From positions 24,133,278 through 24,197,277 of the forward strand of contig CM077824.1 of assembly GCA_039720395.1 (NCBI GenBank): a stretch of 64,000 nt of DNA, read 5' to 3'. Position numbers and translations under genes: made by a program. Under the pieces are notes generated by a model. It made no database searches. It saw only the letters and a program-made list of their open reading frames with translations, and had not been told where the DNA came from. The stretch is from Liquidambar formosana. Taxonomy: Eukaryota; Streptophyta; Magnoliopsida; Saxifragales; Altingiaceae. Shown here in pieces: positions 47,994-61,693 of this stretch; positions within the stretch are counted from its first letter, which is position 1, and the number at the start of each line of letters is the position of its first letter.

Positions 47994-50900
47994 TGTCACA
48001 CCCCATTTTTGCCACCTTAGCTAGGGTTTGTCATTGCATGTGTCTTTTTGTTTCCTTTTTGAGTCTAGTCTTTTGCATTGAGTTTCTAGGGTCCTAAGGT
48101 TGGTGTGTATGAATTTTGGTTCGATTTGGAGTTGATCTTGAGGGTTAATAAGAACTTTTGTGACTTGAAGGGCATAATCGTCTTTTTGGTCACAAACTTT
48201 CCATTTGACCTTGAAATGATCTCCAAGTTTCCAATTGGAGTTCATATGGTTGCATTTGAGGTATTTGTGGGTTCGATTCGATGAATTGAAGGTTCGGGAT
48301 TAGAATGGCTCAACAAGGCTCAGGTTGGCTAAAAGACCTACTTTGGGTTAGCCCGAATTGGTTCATGATTTTCACTCTATGGCTACTCATTCGACCTTGA
48401 TTAGTCTTAATTTCATTCCCAAATGTGTTTAGGGAGGTTGAATTTCGAATTAGAAAGCATTCGGTGCGACCCTATGTGCATACCTAAGCTAAGCGATGGT
48501 GAGGCATAGCGGTTAACCACCTTTGTAGGACCCAACCATGCAGCCATGGCTAGGGTTTCTTGCCCTCAAGTGACTCAAATTACATTCCCCTTCGAAACAC
48601 GGTCGTTTTGGCTTTCGTTTCGTCAAAATCGGAGTTGATTTGAGCCCTGAAACACATTTGGAAGTCGAAGGAGTCAAAATAGGGCATAAGATGACATGGC
48701 CTCGGGTGACCACCCAGGCCTGGGCGGCTAGCCGCCTGGGCCCAGGCGGCCCGCCCAGCCCTAGGTGGTCACCTGAGCCACTTTCCTTTTTTGAGCTTTG
48801 ACGCGGCTCCCTCCCTATTTCCTCGGATTTGCTCGCCTCTAGCCGCCATTTAACCCTAATTTCAGCCCTATTTGACCTACTTGAGCCCCAAGGGAACCTC
48901 TAAGAGCCCTTGAATCAATCCCTAGGGTTTTAATCCCAACCATTGAGGGTTTTCCCTCAATCCCTATAAATACCCCCTTAGACTTCAGCAATAAGGGGGA
49001 CTGAGAGAGGGAAATTTTCTGAAGTGAGAGGGACATTGGAGGCTATGGCAGCCATCCTTAGGGTAGTTTAACCTAAACTTTGAGTGAGAGAGTGTGAGAG
49101 AAAGCTTGAAGGAGGGCTGGAACATTGCTTGAAGGCTTGAAGGAGGTGGTTTCCAGCAGCACATAAGAGGAGGAGGACTCTCTACAGCAGCCACCATAGG
49201 TATACCCCTTCCCCTTTCTCTCTTTCATTCAAACTAGGGTTTTTGCATAGCTTTGCATTACTTCATGTTTAAAGCTTATTGTTTTATCATGTGTTGATGC
49301 TTCTAATGCTTAGAATACATGATTAGGATTTGTTTATGGCTGGTTTTGCATGATATAATGTCATTCTATGTGGTTTTATGAGTGTTTGTGTTTTTAGGGT
49401 TTTTTAGAGTCTTTTCTAGGGTTTTACATGGAATAGTCATTATTTCATGTTCAAGTTTGCGTCTTTATCATGTCTTATTGCTTCTATTAGCTAGTATGCA
49501 TGTTTAGGATGATATTTGTGGGTTGTTTAGTATGCTAGGATGCTATTCCATGTGATTTACTGAATGTTTGGGATTCTAGGGTTTCTTTAGTGCTGAAATT
49601 GAGTTTATGCTTAGAATAGCTTTATTTCATGTGAAAGTCTATGTCTTCATCATGTGTGGATCATTCCATTGATTAATATGCATGGTTAGAATGCTGTTCA
49701 TATTCTGTTTTGCATGATTTAGGGTTATTTCATGGAATTTTATGCACTAGTGTGATTCTAGGGTTTCATTCATCCTTGTATTAGGAAAGTTGCATATAGC
49801 ATGATTAGTTAGGGATTTTCTCTGTTTTTTCTTCATAGTTGCTGCATATGTGTTCCATATTAGGTAACTATGATATTTCTAGCATTCATATAGTTGATTT
49901 TAGGGTTTTTTGCATATCATTGCATGTAGGGTCGAATTAGGGTTTTAGTTAGCTTATGATTCATGTTGTTGCATGACTTGTGGTTGATTTTAAGCCTTAT
50001 TTCAATTCTGTCCAGATCTGTTATTTGTCCTTGATATGATATTTTGAGCATGTGTTTGCTTATGTTTAAGCATGATAATGGCTTGATTTGGAATCTAGCT
50101 TGGTTGGTTGGCATTTTGGTATGTTTTGCATGGAAATTGCAGGTGTTTTGACAGGTACAACAGGTGCAACTACCCCACCAATGTGGGGTGGTTATTTTGG
50201 CTATTGCAAGATGAAATCTTGCAAATAAGATAATTACCCCATGCAATAGGGTGGTTATTTTGACAGGTTGCTTTTGCTTAATGGTAAGTAGGGTATGAGG
50301 GTGCCCCAATTCACCCTTCTTTCCTTTCCTTGAAACTTTCCCTTTCTTCCCCCCTAGGGTTATTTCCTAATAGGGGAACATGGCAATCCTTATAGTTTCC
50401 TTTAAATAAAAAATACTTTTCAAATCAAAGTTTCCATCTTTATCGAATTCTATATTTACCAAAAATCTTTTGAGAATCATTTATTTTGGAAACTTACCAT
50501 GTTTTACTTGAAAGGAAACTTAGGGTTTACCATAGGCCTTGATTAGGTTATAACCCTATTCCCTTTCGAACTACGTGGACTTTGATCCATGTATTTCCAT
50601 ACATGGTACGTAGGCGCTCTTCGTGAGGTTCAAGTCCGCCCTAGGATACTAAGTATCCTAGGTTTTCTCCCCCCTCTTTCTTTTTTCTGTTTTTCTTTGA
50701 TTTAATTGCTTATATGGATGAATAAATGAATGATATGCATGCTGTCTTGTGATGATAATTGTTGATTTGTGTGTGATAAGACTTTGATTTAGCCCAATTA
50801 AATTAAGAGACTGTTTAGGGTGATATGGGTGCCTATAGGCTTTGCCTAGAACCTTCCCATATCGTAACTTAGCCTCCGAATCCTCGATTTCTCTAGTTTC

Positions 50901-51108
50901 CAAAAGATCACTTGCCTTACCATTTTTAAATATGGAGTCAATCTTTTGTTTCCCTAAAACAAAACTGTTTTTTAGGATTTTCTTTGTTTCCTTAAAAAAA
51001 TAAGGTGGCGACTCCTTTCCTTTTCCAAACCCATTTGTGGGCCCGCTTTCCGGGGTCCACAGACTGGCGACTTTTAAATCCTCGTGGGCCGCTTTTTTAG
51101 GGTCCACA
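47994..51108 (+). repeat. 5' LTR of the Tat/Ogre-like element (3115 bp)
   Basis: It starts TGTCACACCCC and ends GTCCACA. TATA box TATAAATA at 48965-48972. It matches the solo LTR at 7493-10751, including the GC palindrome (48702-48778) and the tandem 180-bp units (from about 49271). The last 49 bp are a partial duplication of the preceding LTR end, so 51061 is an alternative LTR end. Confidence 0.88.
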
Positions 51109-51110
51109 GA

Positions 51111-51130
51111 ATTGGTGACTCCACTGGGGA
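51111..51130 (+). other. Primer-binding site of the Tat/Ogre-like element
   Basis: ATTGGTGACTCCACTGGGGA follows the LTR with a 2-nt gap. It is one base away from the TGGCGACTCCACTGGGGA form that I associate with tRNA-Arg priming in Tat/Ogre elements. Confidence 0.75.
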
Positions 51131-51844
51131 TTTGTGGGCTAGACTCTATACAATTTGATTGGGCTAAGTTAATTTCTTTTGTTTAATTAAAATCAATCAC
51201 ATTGCATTCGCTTGATTGTGTGCTTTCATTTATTGCATTGTGTGCGCAAATTCTTGCATGTTAGGATCGATGTCCCTTGCCACTAACGGGCCTAGCCTCA
51301 ACCTTGGTTTTCCTGATTCCATGAGTTGGGGCGAAAGCTCTCAACCTCTCTTGCCAAGTACCCTTGGGTATATTAAATGAGTTAATCATGTACTACTGGA
51401 CCCACGCGGCGTTCCTGATGCCACATGTGGTTAGGTATAAAGATTGCTCAAGCAAGTGAAGGACCCCAGCCTACCCTTATCATTAGTCCATATAGACAGA
51501 CTTGTAGGACACTATGGTTTCACCCTTATGCACCCACATTGTTTGTAATGATATCATGACCGTATTTGTGATGTGCTTAATGAACATTTAATAAGAGAAC
51601 CTTTGCACCCTATATCCTTAATACGTACCTTTCACCCATGACCCTTGTAAAGGTGATTGAATCGAAAGGGACTAATTGAGTATATATGGCGTGAAGTCAT
51701 TGAGACAAATATGGAAGCCTAGGACATACCCTTAGGATGAGAGACTGATTGTTCCCTTTCATAGAGGAGTGAGAGGACGTACTGGCTTGGATCCGCGACC
51801 AGCAAGGGCGCTTAGTGAAGATTGATTCTACCAACCGGTCAGAT
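51131..51844 (+). other. 5' leader of the Tat/Ogre-like element
   Basis: Untranslated DNA between PBS and gag. The gag frame is open back to 51773 without an ATG (a TGA precedes it at 51770-51772), so the start was set at the ATG at 51845. Confidence 0.6.
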
Positions 51845-52144
51845 ATGGCCGACGAAGCAACTAGTGAAGGGGGTTTTGATGTTGAGACTTGTTTGAAGGC
51901 TATCATGACCAAGCTTGATTACACCACTGATGTATCTGAAAGGGCATTGAAAATGGCCCAAGATATCCAACATAAGATGTCAGAACCCGAACAGAATAAT
52001 GGCCGTACCCCGGGGGATAACACCGAAAATGGGACCCAGTCTGGAGAAGGCACTAAGACCAATGATGGGGGAAGCACTCAGCCCAAGGGGAATGAATCAC
52101 CTGAAGTTTTTAACCTAGAAGGGGGAAGTAAGGGGAAGACCTCT
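51845..52144 (+). pseudogene. Gag N-terminal segment of the Tat/Ogre-like element, interrupted
   Basis: About 100 residues from MADEATSEGG, acidic and Gln/Gly/Asn-rich, then KGKTS where the copia element 52145-62366 inserts. The continued reading after 52144 meets a stop within the inserted LTR (TAG at 52148-52150). This is the usual poorly conserved N-terminal part of such Gags. The other half is at 62372. Confidence 0.75.
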
Positions 52145-53316
52145 TGTTAGGATTATGCCCTAGAGCCAATCATAGAGATGATTGTTTAGGGATTAGGAAC
52201 AATCATTTGATTTCATTTATGTACGTCACATTTATTATTGATTTAATAAAAGGGCTTATTCTATTATGTTTATATGCATCATTTATATTTACATAATATG
52301 TCCATGGAATTAGAGTTGAGAATATGGAATTACAAAGAGTTGTAATTTTGAGACTATAGATATATCTCTGTACTAAACTCCTAAAGCATTCCTAGTTGAA
52401 GGTTCACTATAATGGACAGTAATGAACCATAGGACTAGCACTTGTTAGGCTGACTCTATAGGAGGATAGCTAGTCTCAAGCTATTTGTGTGGAGACACTA
52501 CAACCAACAAGTGGGTGCCTATTGCGAGAATAGGTACACTGAATGTGACCAAAGATATGAGATAAACTGAATGGAGTTTTATCCTGCCTGTCAATCAGTT
52601 TCTCATTGTTATAGTGGTACAAGTAATCCTTAGACCTGAGACACCATAGTTGCCTTATGCATGTAGCTTTAGAAGTTTGATAACACTAAGTGCAGATCCT
52701 ATTCAGGGGTCTGCAAAGGTGTTCATTGGCCCTACTACTATGTGTATGAAGGCATGTGAGTGATCAACAAGGGATCCATCACTCTTAGGAAAAAGAGAGA
52801 GAATGTCTCATATAGCATTCATAATATAACTCATTAAATCCATGGCCATGGTAGGATGAATATGAAAAGAGTTTCATGAGTTCATCAATGAGTTGATATC
52901 TATGAATGAGTATAAAGTAATTGAACTAGGGACTTGACAGACTTCCATGTCCTATTAGTTCAATAGGAGACATTGTGTTGAAGGAAGGATGCAATTGTAA
53001 CCTATAAACTATAACAGAAGGGTTCTTTGTAAATGACTATTCACCTCATTAAGGACCACACCATGAGCCATATGCTAGGTGTTACTCATGGTTAGTAGAA
53101 ACCCTAATTGATATAAGTGAGTTATAATCAATTAGGGAATTGGAAGGAGTTCCAATTAGACCCTAAATGGAAAGAGTTCCATTGTGCACACCTCGTGCTA
53201 TTCCTACTACTTAATGATGTGAACCCAATGGGTCACACACTGATCATGCAAGATGAGCTTTAAAGTCTATGAGAGAAAGGGTTTTAGTGAATAAAGAATA
53301 GTTCTTTATAAGCCTA

Positions 53317-53886
53317 CTAGTTGGTGTACACGTGCATTGCACGTAAATTTTTTTGAGTTAAATTATTTTTTTCAATAATGATAATAATTTTTTAAATTTA
53401 ATAATCTTTTCATGCCTTTGCATAAGATGAAAGCACTTTGATTACTCAATCTTTCACTTCTTTTGATATGATTACTATTTTTTTTTTCATTATCTTTCCC
53501 AAATCATAGTGGTTGAAATTATCTTTGAAACTTCATTATACATAGGTTCTTTGATATGGTTTGATTTCGATATATATATATATATATATTTTCTTCGTCG
53601 ATGCGTGGTGGATCACTGCTTGTGATTTTTTTTTTTTGGGCTTATACATTTATTTTTTTATAAATGATTTTGAACTTTTTTTTTTTTTTTTTTTTGGGGT
53701 TGTGATCTAAGTTATTTTCTTTTCTTTTTGTTCTTTTTGGTTTTGTTTTGTTTAGTTTGGTATTTTGGGTTTGCAGGTAGATATTGCAAAATTTCATGAG
53801 TTTCACGATTTGAAAGGGACTTTTTTTGGTGGTTCATTAGACCTTCCCTTTTTATTTTCTTTTTTTCTTGTGCATTCGTTAATAGT

Positions 53887-53917
<31 letters not shown>

Positions 53918-54814
53918 GGGTTTGTTTTGTTTTTGTTCAAGCCTGCTTCTTTTTTAATTTTCCTTCAATTGAATCGTCTTTGATTCTCTTCTTTTTCTTG
54001 GTAATTTGACTTGATTATTTTTAAAAATCAGAGATCATATGTGAATTCTCAACAAAATATGAAAATTATGCAACAGTAGCAATTTAAAAGTTCAATAATG
54101 CAATTCAAGTTTTTTCTGATATGCGAATCCTTAGAAAATAATCAAAGATTATATGTGCTATTCAAAACTTTACTTATGCAATTCAAGGTTTTTTTTTTTT
54201 TTTTTTTTGGCCTCTTTATCTGGGTTTTCATTTGTTTTTGTTTAAGCATGCGTTTTTTTATTTTCATTCAATTGATTCGTCTTTGATTCTCTTCTTTTTC
54301 TTGCTAATTTTGCAATTCAAATAGAGATTTAAAAGTCTAATCATGCAATGCAGGCAGAGATTTAAATGTTTATACAGATAGAGATTTAAATGTTTAAACA
54401 TAATTTGTATATATGAGTCAAGTTTATTAAAAACTACATACCAGACAAAGTACCAAGAGAAAGGAGATGCAATGAAGGCACATAGAAGAGACAGAAGAAG
54501 GAAGCAGTAGTTGTTCTTTCTTGTGTTAGGGTTTTATGATTTTTATAATGTGTTTCTATTTGTATTTATATGTTAACATTGTTAGGGTTTTACGAATTAT
54601 AGTTTTCGTTTCCTTAGAATTCCTATTTGGATTTGGTTTTATTTAATTATTATACGAATTATAGTTTCCTTAGAATTCTTATTAAGGTATGTGTTTTATA
54701 TTGCTATATTTCCTATATATCCAAAAGGATAATTGTGTATTTAAAAATTAAAATAAGGATATATTAGTCAATCAAAAGTTTTTCTCACATTCATCTTTTT
54801 ATAGGTAGTATAGA
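53317..54814 (-). mobile_element. Non-autonomous Helitron (1498 bp), minus strand
   Basis: Compared with the intact LTR, insertion is exactly between A and T (CCTA | TTTGTATTTG) without target duplication. In element sense it begins TCTATACTACCTATAAAAAG (54814 downward) and ends ...CTAG (53320-53317). A perfect 7-bp stem hairpin, ACGTGCA-A-TGCACGT, lies 9 nt inside the 3' end (53330-53344). There is no Rep/helicase frame. The interior has poly-T/poly-G (53890-53921) and an 80-bp direct repeat (53930-54008 and 54233-54313). Confidence 0.92.
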
Positions 54815-55300
54815 TTTGTATTTGATACAAATAATAGGGGTCAATGTGTAATTAAGTGTAATTACACATAACCCTATTAGGGTTTCTTCTCTATGGCCAG
54901 CCCCCTTTAGTGGGCTGCCTATATAAGTCACACTTATGTGTGACATGGCATAGGGCTTGCACACTCCCAACCCTAGCCGTCCAAAGAGTTGGAGGCTCTC
55001 TTCTCTCTCTCTCTCTTCTCCACCTCTAGCAACAACAAGGAAGAAGAAAGAAAAGGCTTGAAGCTCTAGCTAGGTGTGGATACCGTTGGAGGCAGCACAC
55101 TTGGGCTGCTCATTCACCGCTGTCTAGAATCAAAGCTTGGAGCAAAAAGGAGAAGACAAAAATTCTGTAAGTGTTCTAACCCTCTTTGTAGTTAGGGTTT
55201 GATTTTGTGTTATGCATAGTTAGATTCATGGGATTGGGAATCGTAGGAAAAATTTTTAAATTCCGCACTTCAATTTTTCCCTCTTGTTCGATTCCCAACA

Positions 55301-58300
55301 GTAGTATCAGAGCCATGATTATGCATAATACAAAATACATATGGGCTGGTAATTATGGTGTAGTTGAATGATTCAAAAATCTGGAAAATTTTTTCTGCAT
55401 AATTGGTTTTCCTCCATGGCTGAACCTAGGGTTTGGAACCCTAGGTCAATTCTCTTCTACTCCTCTTCTTATTGATGGTTAAGTGTAGCCATGGATGCAA
55501 TAGGTTGCATAGGGTTTGAGTTTGGAGAAGAAGAATAAGGAAACTAGGGTTTTATAAAACTGTTATGAACAGTTTTCATGGTAGCCATGAAAAACCGTCA
55601 TCTTGTTTTGCATGCCGAAATCATAGTTCTTCTCCAAAATTTTCGAGCCATATATGGTTAGAAAGCCCTTTGAATAAGCTTTCCAACCCAACAAACGGTG
55701 CGTCAATCCGAGTTCTGTAGTGAAAGTTATGAATTTGTTACTACAGGCTGTCTGGAAAGACAGTTTTGCTCGGGAGTGATGCAATGGCCACAACTTTGAG
55801 TTATTGATGGAGATCAAAGGCATGGCAATGGTTGCCACCACTTGGGTTATGTTCTAGACATGGTAGGGAAAGGTTCTCAAGCATTTAGATGCATCATAAT
55901 TGGATTAAGATGATAGAACAGAAGGAAGAAGGAGAAGAACACCATGGAGGCTGAATCTGGGTTTTAGAACCCTAAGGTTCTTGCAATTAATTCTAATTAA
56001 AGCTGCTGTATTTATGATGGAAAATCATTATAGGATCATTATATATCATGTGTATATGATTTTCTTTAAGTTTCAAAAAGGTTTTGATGGAAAAAGATTC
56101 AAAAAGTTTGAAAATTTTTCATGAACAGCATAGCAGAATTTTTCTGCAGAAAAGTCATCAATGGAGTTTTGATTAGAACTTGAGTTAGGGAACTCCAAAT
56201 TGCATGAAACCAATTGCATTAGTTTCCTAAGACATGTAGGATACTGGGAAAATTCGTTTGGTAGCCTAATTCATTCATCTTGCTGGGTTTTAAATCAATT
56301 TCTGACCATGGACAGTGTGCTGTCAAATTCTGGGCAGCCTACTGTTGTTTTAATTGTTTAGAACAATTGGTGATGATTTGATCATCAAAAACTCTTCTAT
56401 TAGCTTAGTATTTCATGTAGGGACATGATACAAAAGCTGGTTTCAATGGAGGAGTCGAATTGATAAGGATTTAGAAGCTATTGTGACCTTCAAGGTCTGC
56501 AACAATGGCTCCAGCAATGGGTTTTGGAAACCCTGATTGTTCTTGATGATGGCAGCCACTTCCACCACTTCTCACATGTCCAGAGGCTTGTCCCACACCC
56601 CTAGGATGTTCTCCCATGACTGGCCATGGCCTCCCACAGTCGTTGGTGGCCATGGCAGCCTAGCCAAGCTCAGGCAGCCCCCTGGTAGTGACGGCTGCAT
56701 AGAGTTAAGGATGAAACCCTAATTTTGAGTTAATGATGAAACCCTAATTTCATTATGGCATTAATTAAAACCCTAATTGGAATATTAATTACCTTAATTA
56801 AGAGTTAATGATTGGTCATTAAATGACCAATCATGGTTATTAATTGTTAGGGCATAATTAATACCATTAATGATGTCTAGGGTTAGGGTTTTGATAACCC
56901 TAATTAGTGTAATTTATTAAGGGTAATAAATACCCTATTTGGCATTAATTAAACCCTAATCCCTTTTATTAAATACTGTATGAACCTAGGGTTTTAATGA
57001 TTGGACATTAAATGACCAATCATAAGGCATTTAATGATTAGGGCTTGCATTTAGGGTTTAGGGTTATGCATTTAGGGTTTAGGGTTTTAGGAAACCCTAA
57101 TACACTAATTCATCATTTAATTGATTTTATTTAATTCCCATGTTAATTATTTAATTAACATTGATTAATTTTATAATGTTTCAAATGGTTTAAAATACAA
57201 TTGGGGATTAAATTAAAATCTGGAAATTCTTAATTAAATGAAATTGTTTTGTTTAAATAAGGAAACCCTAATATTGAATATTAGAGTTATTTTAGGAAAC
57301 TTTATATGTTTCTATTAATTTGATTAATTGAAACTAAGTGTCTTAAATGTTAAGACTTTATTTAATTCTGGATATTTTTGTTTAAACCTAATAAGATTAG
57401 GATGCATTAATGAGATTAATGTAAATCATTCAAGAGAATTACCATAATGCCCATATGTTTTAATGCTTACAGTTTTTCTTTACATTATGCAATGAGATTG
57501 TATGTATGTGTTTGGATGATGATTATGGACTATACCCCTTAAACCAATTGTGATTGGCCGTCTTATGAATGGGTTGTAATAATTTTTCAAGAGTTGTAAT
57601 TTTATTATGGTGATGTAATTTATTATTTGGGGCTTGCATGCCACCTTCCCTCTCTCTCTATCATTCTCTTATGTACCCCACATTCCCCTTATGTATCCCT
57701 TTCTATATATTATGTAAATGTTATGTAATCGAGAGCGCACTAAGGAGCATGGTGGACCCAAAGGAGTATGATGGAGCCCAACAAGCCAATGGTGGAGACC
57801 AACAAGCCAATGGTGGAGACCATCAAGCCAAGGGAGCAGATTGAAGGACTTGAAAGCTTAGAGAAGTTTTTCAAGAAAGCATGCATGTTACGAATGGTTT
57901 ATTTTACGATCACCTACACCCACCTTAGACCTTGGATTCAATCTATTGGCTTGGATTGAATCCTCTCAAAGTCCATAATCATCATAGTGGGAGCTTTAAT
58001 TTATGAGATAATTGTATTAGCTCCAATACTATAGTTTGGTATATGTTACCTATTCACTTAGGGACTAATATCAAAATATGGTACTTTATATATGTTGATA
58101 TATAATAGCATGCGATGTATGATTTATAATAGCATGAGATGTACGATTACAAATAGCATAATTTATATATTTAAATTTTGATACATAGGATGCATGTTAA
58201 TTTGATGAGACCCTTTAAAACCCCTCTTATTTAATATTAAGTTGAAAATGGAGAAGTCATTGGGGAATGAATTCTTCATTGCCTTCCATCATTATAGGAT

Positions 58301-61300
58301 CATCTAACGTCCCTTAATGTGGGTACCTGGCTGCAGACATGTAGGAGCTACCTATGTTAAAGACATTACTTGAAACTATCACATATGAGATATCATGGGG
58401 TGCCTAAACTGGTATATACCAAGAAACTAACATGTGAGGTATATATTTGGCGAAACATACCTGTGTGAATGATGGGTTTAACTTAACTAGGGAAGTATTC
58501 CAAGAAACTAACATGTGAGGTGTATGTTCTCTAGAGGCAAAACGATTGGAACTTGCTTATGAAGCAATAGACAAAGAGTTGTCTTCTTATTGTGGGTTAG
58601 AAGCCAAGAAACTAACATGTGAGGCTTCTAGGTCACAGTGGGACCCCAATCCCCATTAGGAATGAGATTCCCGAATTCCATTAGAGGGTGTATGGAATTT
58701 GATAAAATAGTGGGAGGTACCATATGATTAAAGACCCAATCATTATGGATAAAAATGAAATCTAATTCTCTGTTTATGTAGATTACCTAATTACTCACCT
58801 CAAAACCCCTATTTCCTAATATATAGGATATTGATAGTTTGACTAAACCCGATTTCTTTGATTGACTTAGGAAATTGAGAATTGTTCTCAACTTCAAAAG
58901 ATTGTTTATATGCTATTAGGCCTTTTATTAAAGGCCCTCCATAAAACATCCTAAGAAGAAAAAGACACTATGCGCAATTGGCATCTTGTTGCCATGCTAT
59001 ATGATAGTATTGATGACTAATGAGCTTCAGAAGCAAAATTAGTAAATGCAAGTGCCTTTGATGTCCTACATCACATACAAAGGTTGTATTGTGAGTAAAA
59101 TAATACTATAAAGTATAGTACTTGTAAAGGACTTCTTCTGGACTAGGATGTAATAAAAGTTGTTTATTAATAATCATTCTTTTGAAAAATGATTAATCAC
59201 ATAGAATAGCTTGAGAAGCTAGATGTGATTTAAAATGGAAGCATAGAGGAAAGCAAGTCTTGAAAAGTCAAAGACAAAGAAATATAATTATTTTGTAGTA
59301 AACATAAGGTATTGTAAAGGGAACTTGATAAAGTATCAGTCTTCCTAGAAGAACCAAACTTTTGAAGTTTTGGTTCATGCTCTAAACTAAATTGTTGGTT
59401 AGTTCTGCTTCTTGGTTTTTGGATTCTAGTATAATCTAAATCGAAGCAGAAAGTTAAGTAGATAATAAGTTACCTTTAAAAATTTTAATGGAGCAAGAGT
59501 TGCTAGATTAATTTTGGGAACTTATTTCTTAACTAAGTCATTTAAGACATTCTAGAAATTTGATTTCCGAATTTAAATGACTAATTAGAGCGAATGCAAC
59601 GTATTCCGAGAATACAAGAGATGTAGAGACTTTCATTTAAATGTAACGATTATGACTTGGTTATGAGATGACCAAACCCATCTTTTACTTGATGAAGTGA
59701 ATGAGTTACATTTATAATTTGACTATACATTATGATGTATACAGTCATATAGAGCATGCATTCAATTATAGTAGACTCATCTTAGAATACCATAGCTCAA
59801 TGGTGAATCTAAGAGAACAAATTGAACCCTATTAAGATATGGTTTAATCCATGATGAGTTTTACTAATGTATCCATCTAGGATATACCTTAAAATTGCTA
59901 CATATTGATAATTTAGGGTTTACTCCAGTTTTGTCCCAATTATATCAGATATGATATGGGAAGAAACCCAACTTAAAGAAGTTAAGGCTTAGGCTTGTGC
60001 TACGTCTGTCTGGAAACATAATGTAGACAATCTGGAAATACGGTCAAGTAAGTGTTGAATTGTGGTATATCCCAAAAGTGGTTGGGATAGTATTTTTATT
60101 ACCCTAATGAACAAAAGTTGTCCATTAGGATGTTTGCTGGATTTTCTTGAGAAAGAGTTCATTCAAGAAGATGCAAAAGTAGATAGAATTTATAGAATTG
60201 TCTGTAAAGCCACAAACGAACAAAGATCCAACCCTTGTCTCTGTTAAGACAAAACCCTTAACTACACTACAATCTTTTCATAGATCAAATTGGATATTTC
60301 TTAACATAAGAGAGATATTGTATCTCTATTAGAATGTGAAAGAATTGTTCTTTGGTGATAAAGATCACCAAGATAATCCTATTGATTATGATTAGGCGAT
60401 GTTTGACATCAACTTGAGAAATGACTAAGAGTCATTAAATCCAATATGGACAGGTAGAGACCTAAAAGGCTTGGCTATTTAAGAATGTTTTCAACATAGG
60501 CAAAAAGTTGTCTATAAAGAAACTTGTTTGATAATAGTTATGCTGAAATCCATTTGGATCTTATTATCTATAAACACACATTTTGAATACGAGATATGTC
60601 AAAAAGGATATAAAGATGTTATATCAAATGGTGAAAAACCATAAAAGTGTGTAAGTTATAGAAGTCTATTAATAGACAACAAGGTTCTCATAATTAGAAC
60701 ATCTATAAAGTTGAGTTAATCAAATTGTTTGATTTCTCTCATTGTATAGATGGACCATGAGTGTATAAAAGGTTAGTGAGAGTGCGATCGTTTTTCTTTA
60801 TCCTAAGTATGGATGACATCATAATCATTATGAATGATATATGAATGTTATCTAATGTAAAGTTTTAGTTTTTGGAGAAAAACTAATTCATGAAAGATTT
60901 GGCAAAAGCATCCAATAAGATCTATAGAGATAGATCATATAGATTGCTAAGTATCTCCAAATCATCAAACATAGTTGAAATGTTAAAGGAGTTCAACATG
61001 GAGAATTCTAAGGGAGGTCTGATTTACTTCAGATAAGAATTCATTATTCAAGGGCATGTGCCCTAGGATAATACAAGTAAGGTTCTTAAAGTGTTAAGAA
61101 GCCTCATTCTACACTATGTATTGAACCTGATATCTATTATGTTGTAATTGTTACAAATAGTTATCAGTCAATTCAAATTTGGAATATTGGATTGTATATG
61201 GAAATTGTAAACTCATAGTAGATGGGTATATGGATTTGGATATAATCCATATGGGGTATATTTTATATTCACTTTAGTTGGTGAAATACTTAATAGAAGA

Positions 61301-61693
61301 ACTGTATGAAAGATACAGTGGATTCCATTATTGAGGGTGAATTAATTGTCGTATTGTCTAGGAGACTGTTTGGATCTATAAGTTCATTTAGAACTTAGAG
61401 TTGTTCCTTCCATTGAGTTGCCCACACCTTGTTTTGTGACAACAATGGGTCTATAGCTCAAGTATAGGAATCACGGTCTCATCAAAAGTCCAAACTCATC
61501 GAGTGACAATTCCAAGTGATTAGAGGAATCATTGGAAGAGGTAATAGATACATTACAGAAGATATTATCTACATAAGTTTTTGTAGACCTACTGACTAAA
61601 GCTTTAAAACATAATTGGTTATGTCTAAGACCAACATCTTGAGAAGATAGGTATGCGATACATGGTCGATTGGCTTTAGTGCAAGTGGGAGAT
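55301..61693 (+). pseudogene. Internal region of the second defective copia copy, decayed pol
   Basis: Same landmarks as the younger copy: telobox segment (56724 onward), three constant-loop repeats (58420-58439, 58501-58520, 58605-58624), integrase-like YPKSGW and FLEKEFIQED (about 60068-60170), RT SMDD (60809) and RNase H-like DNNGS (about 61440). A 21-bp tandem expansion (CAATGGTGGAGACCAACAAGC type) at about 57782-57823 is absent from the younger copy. No functional protein is possible. Confidence 0.85.
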
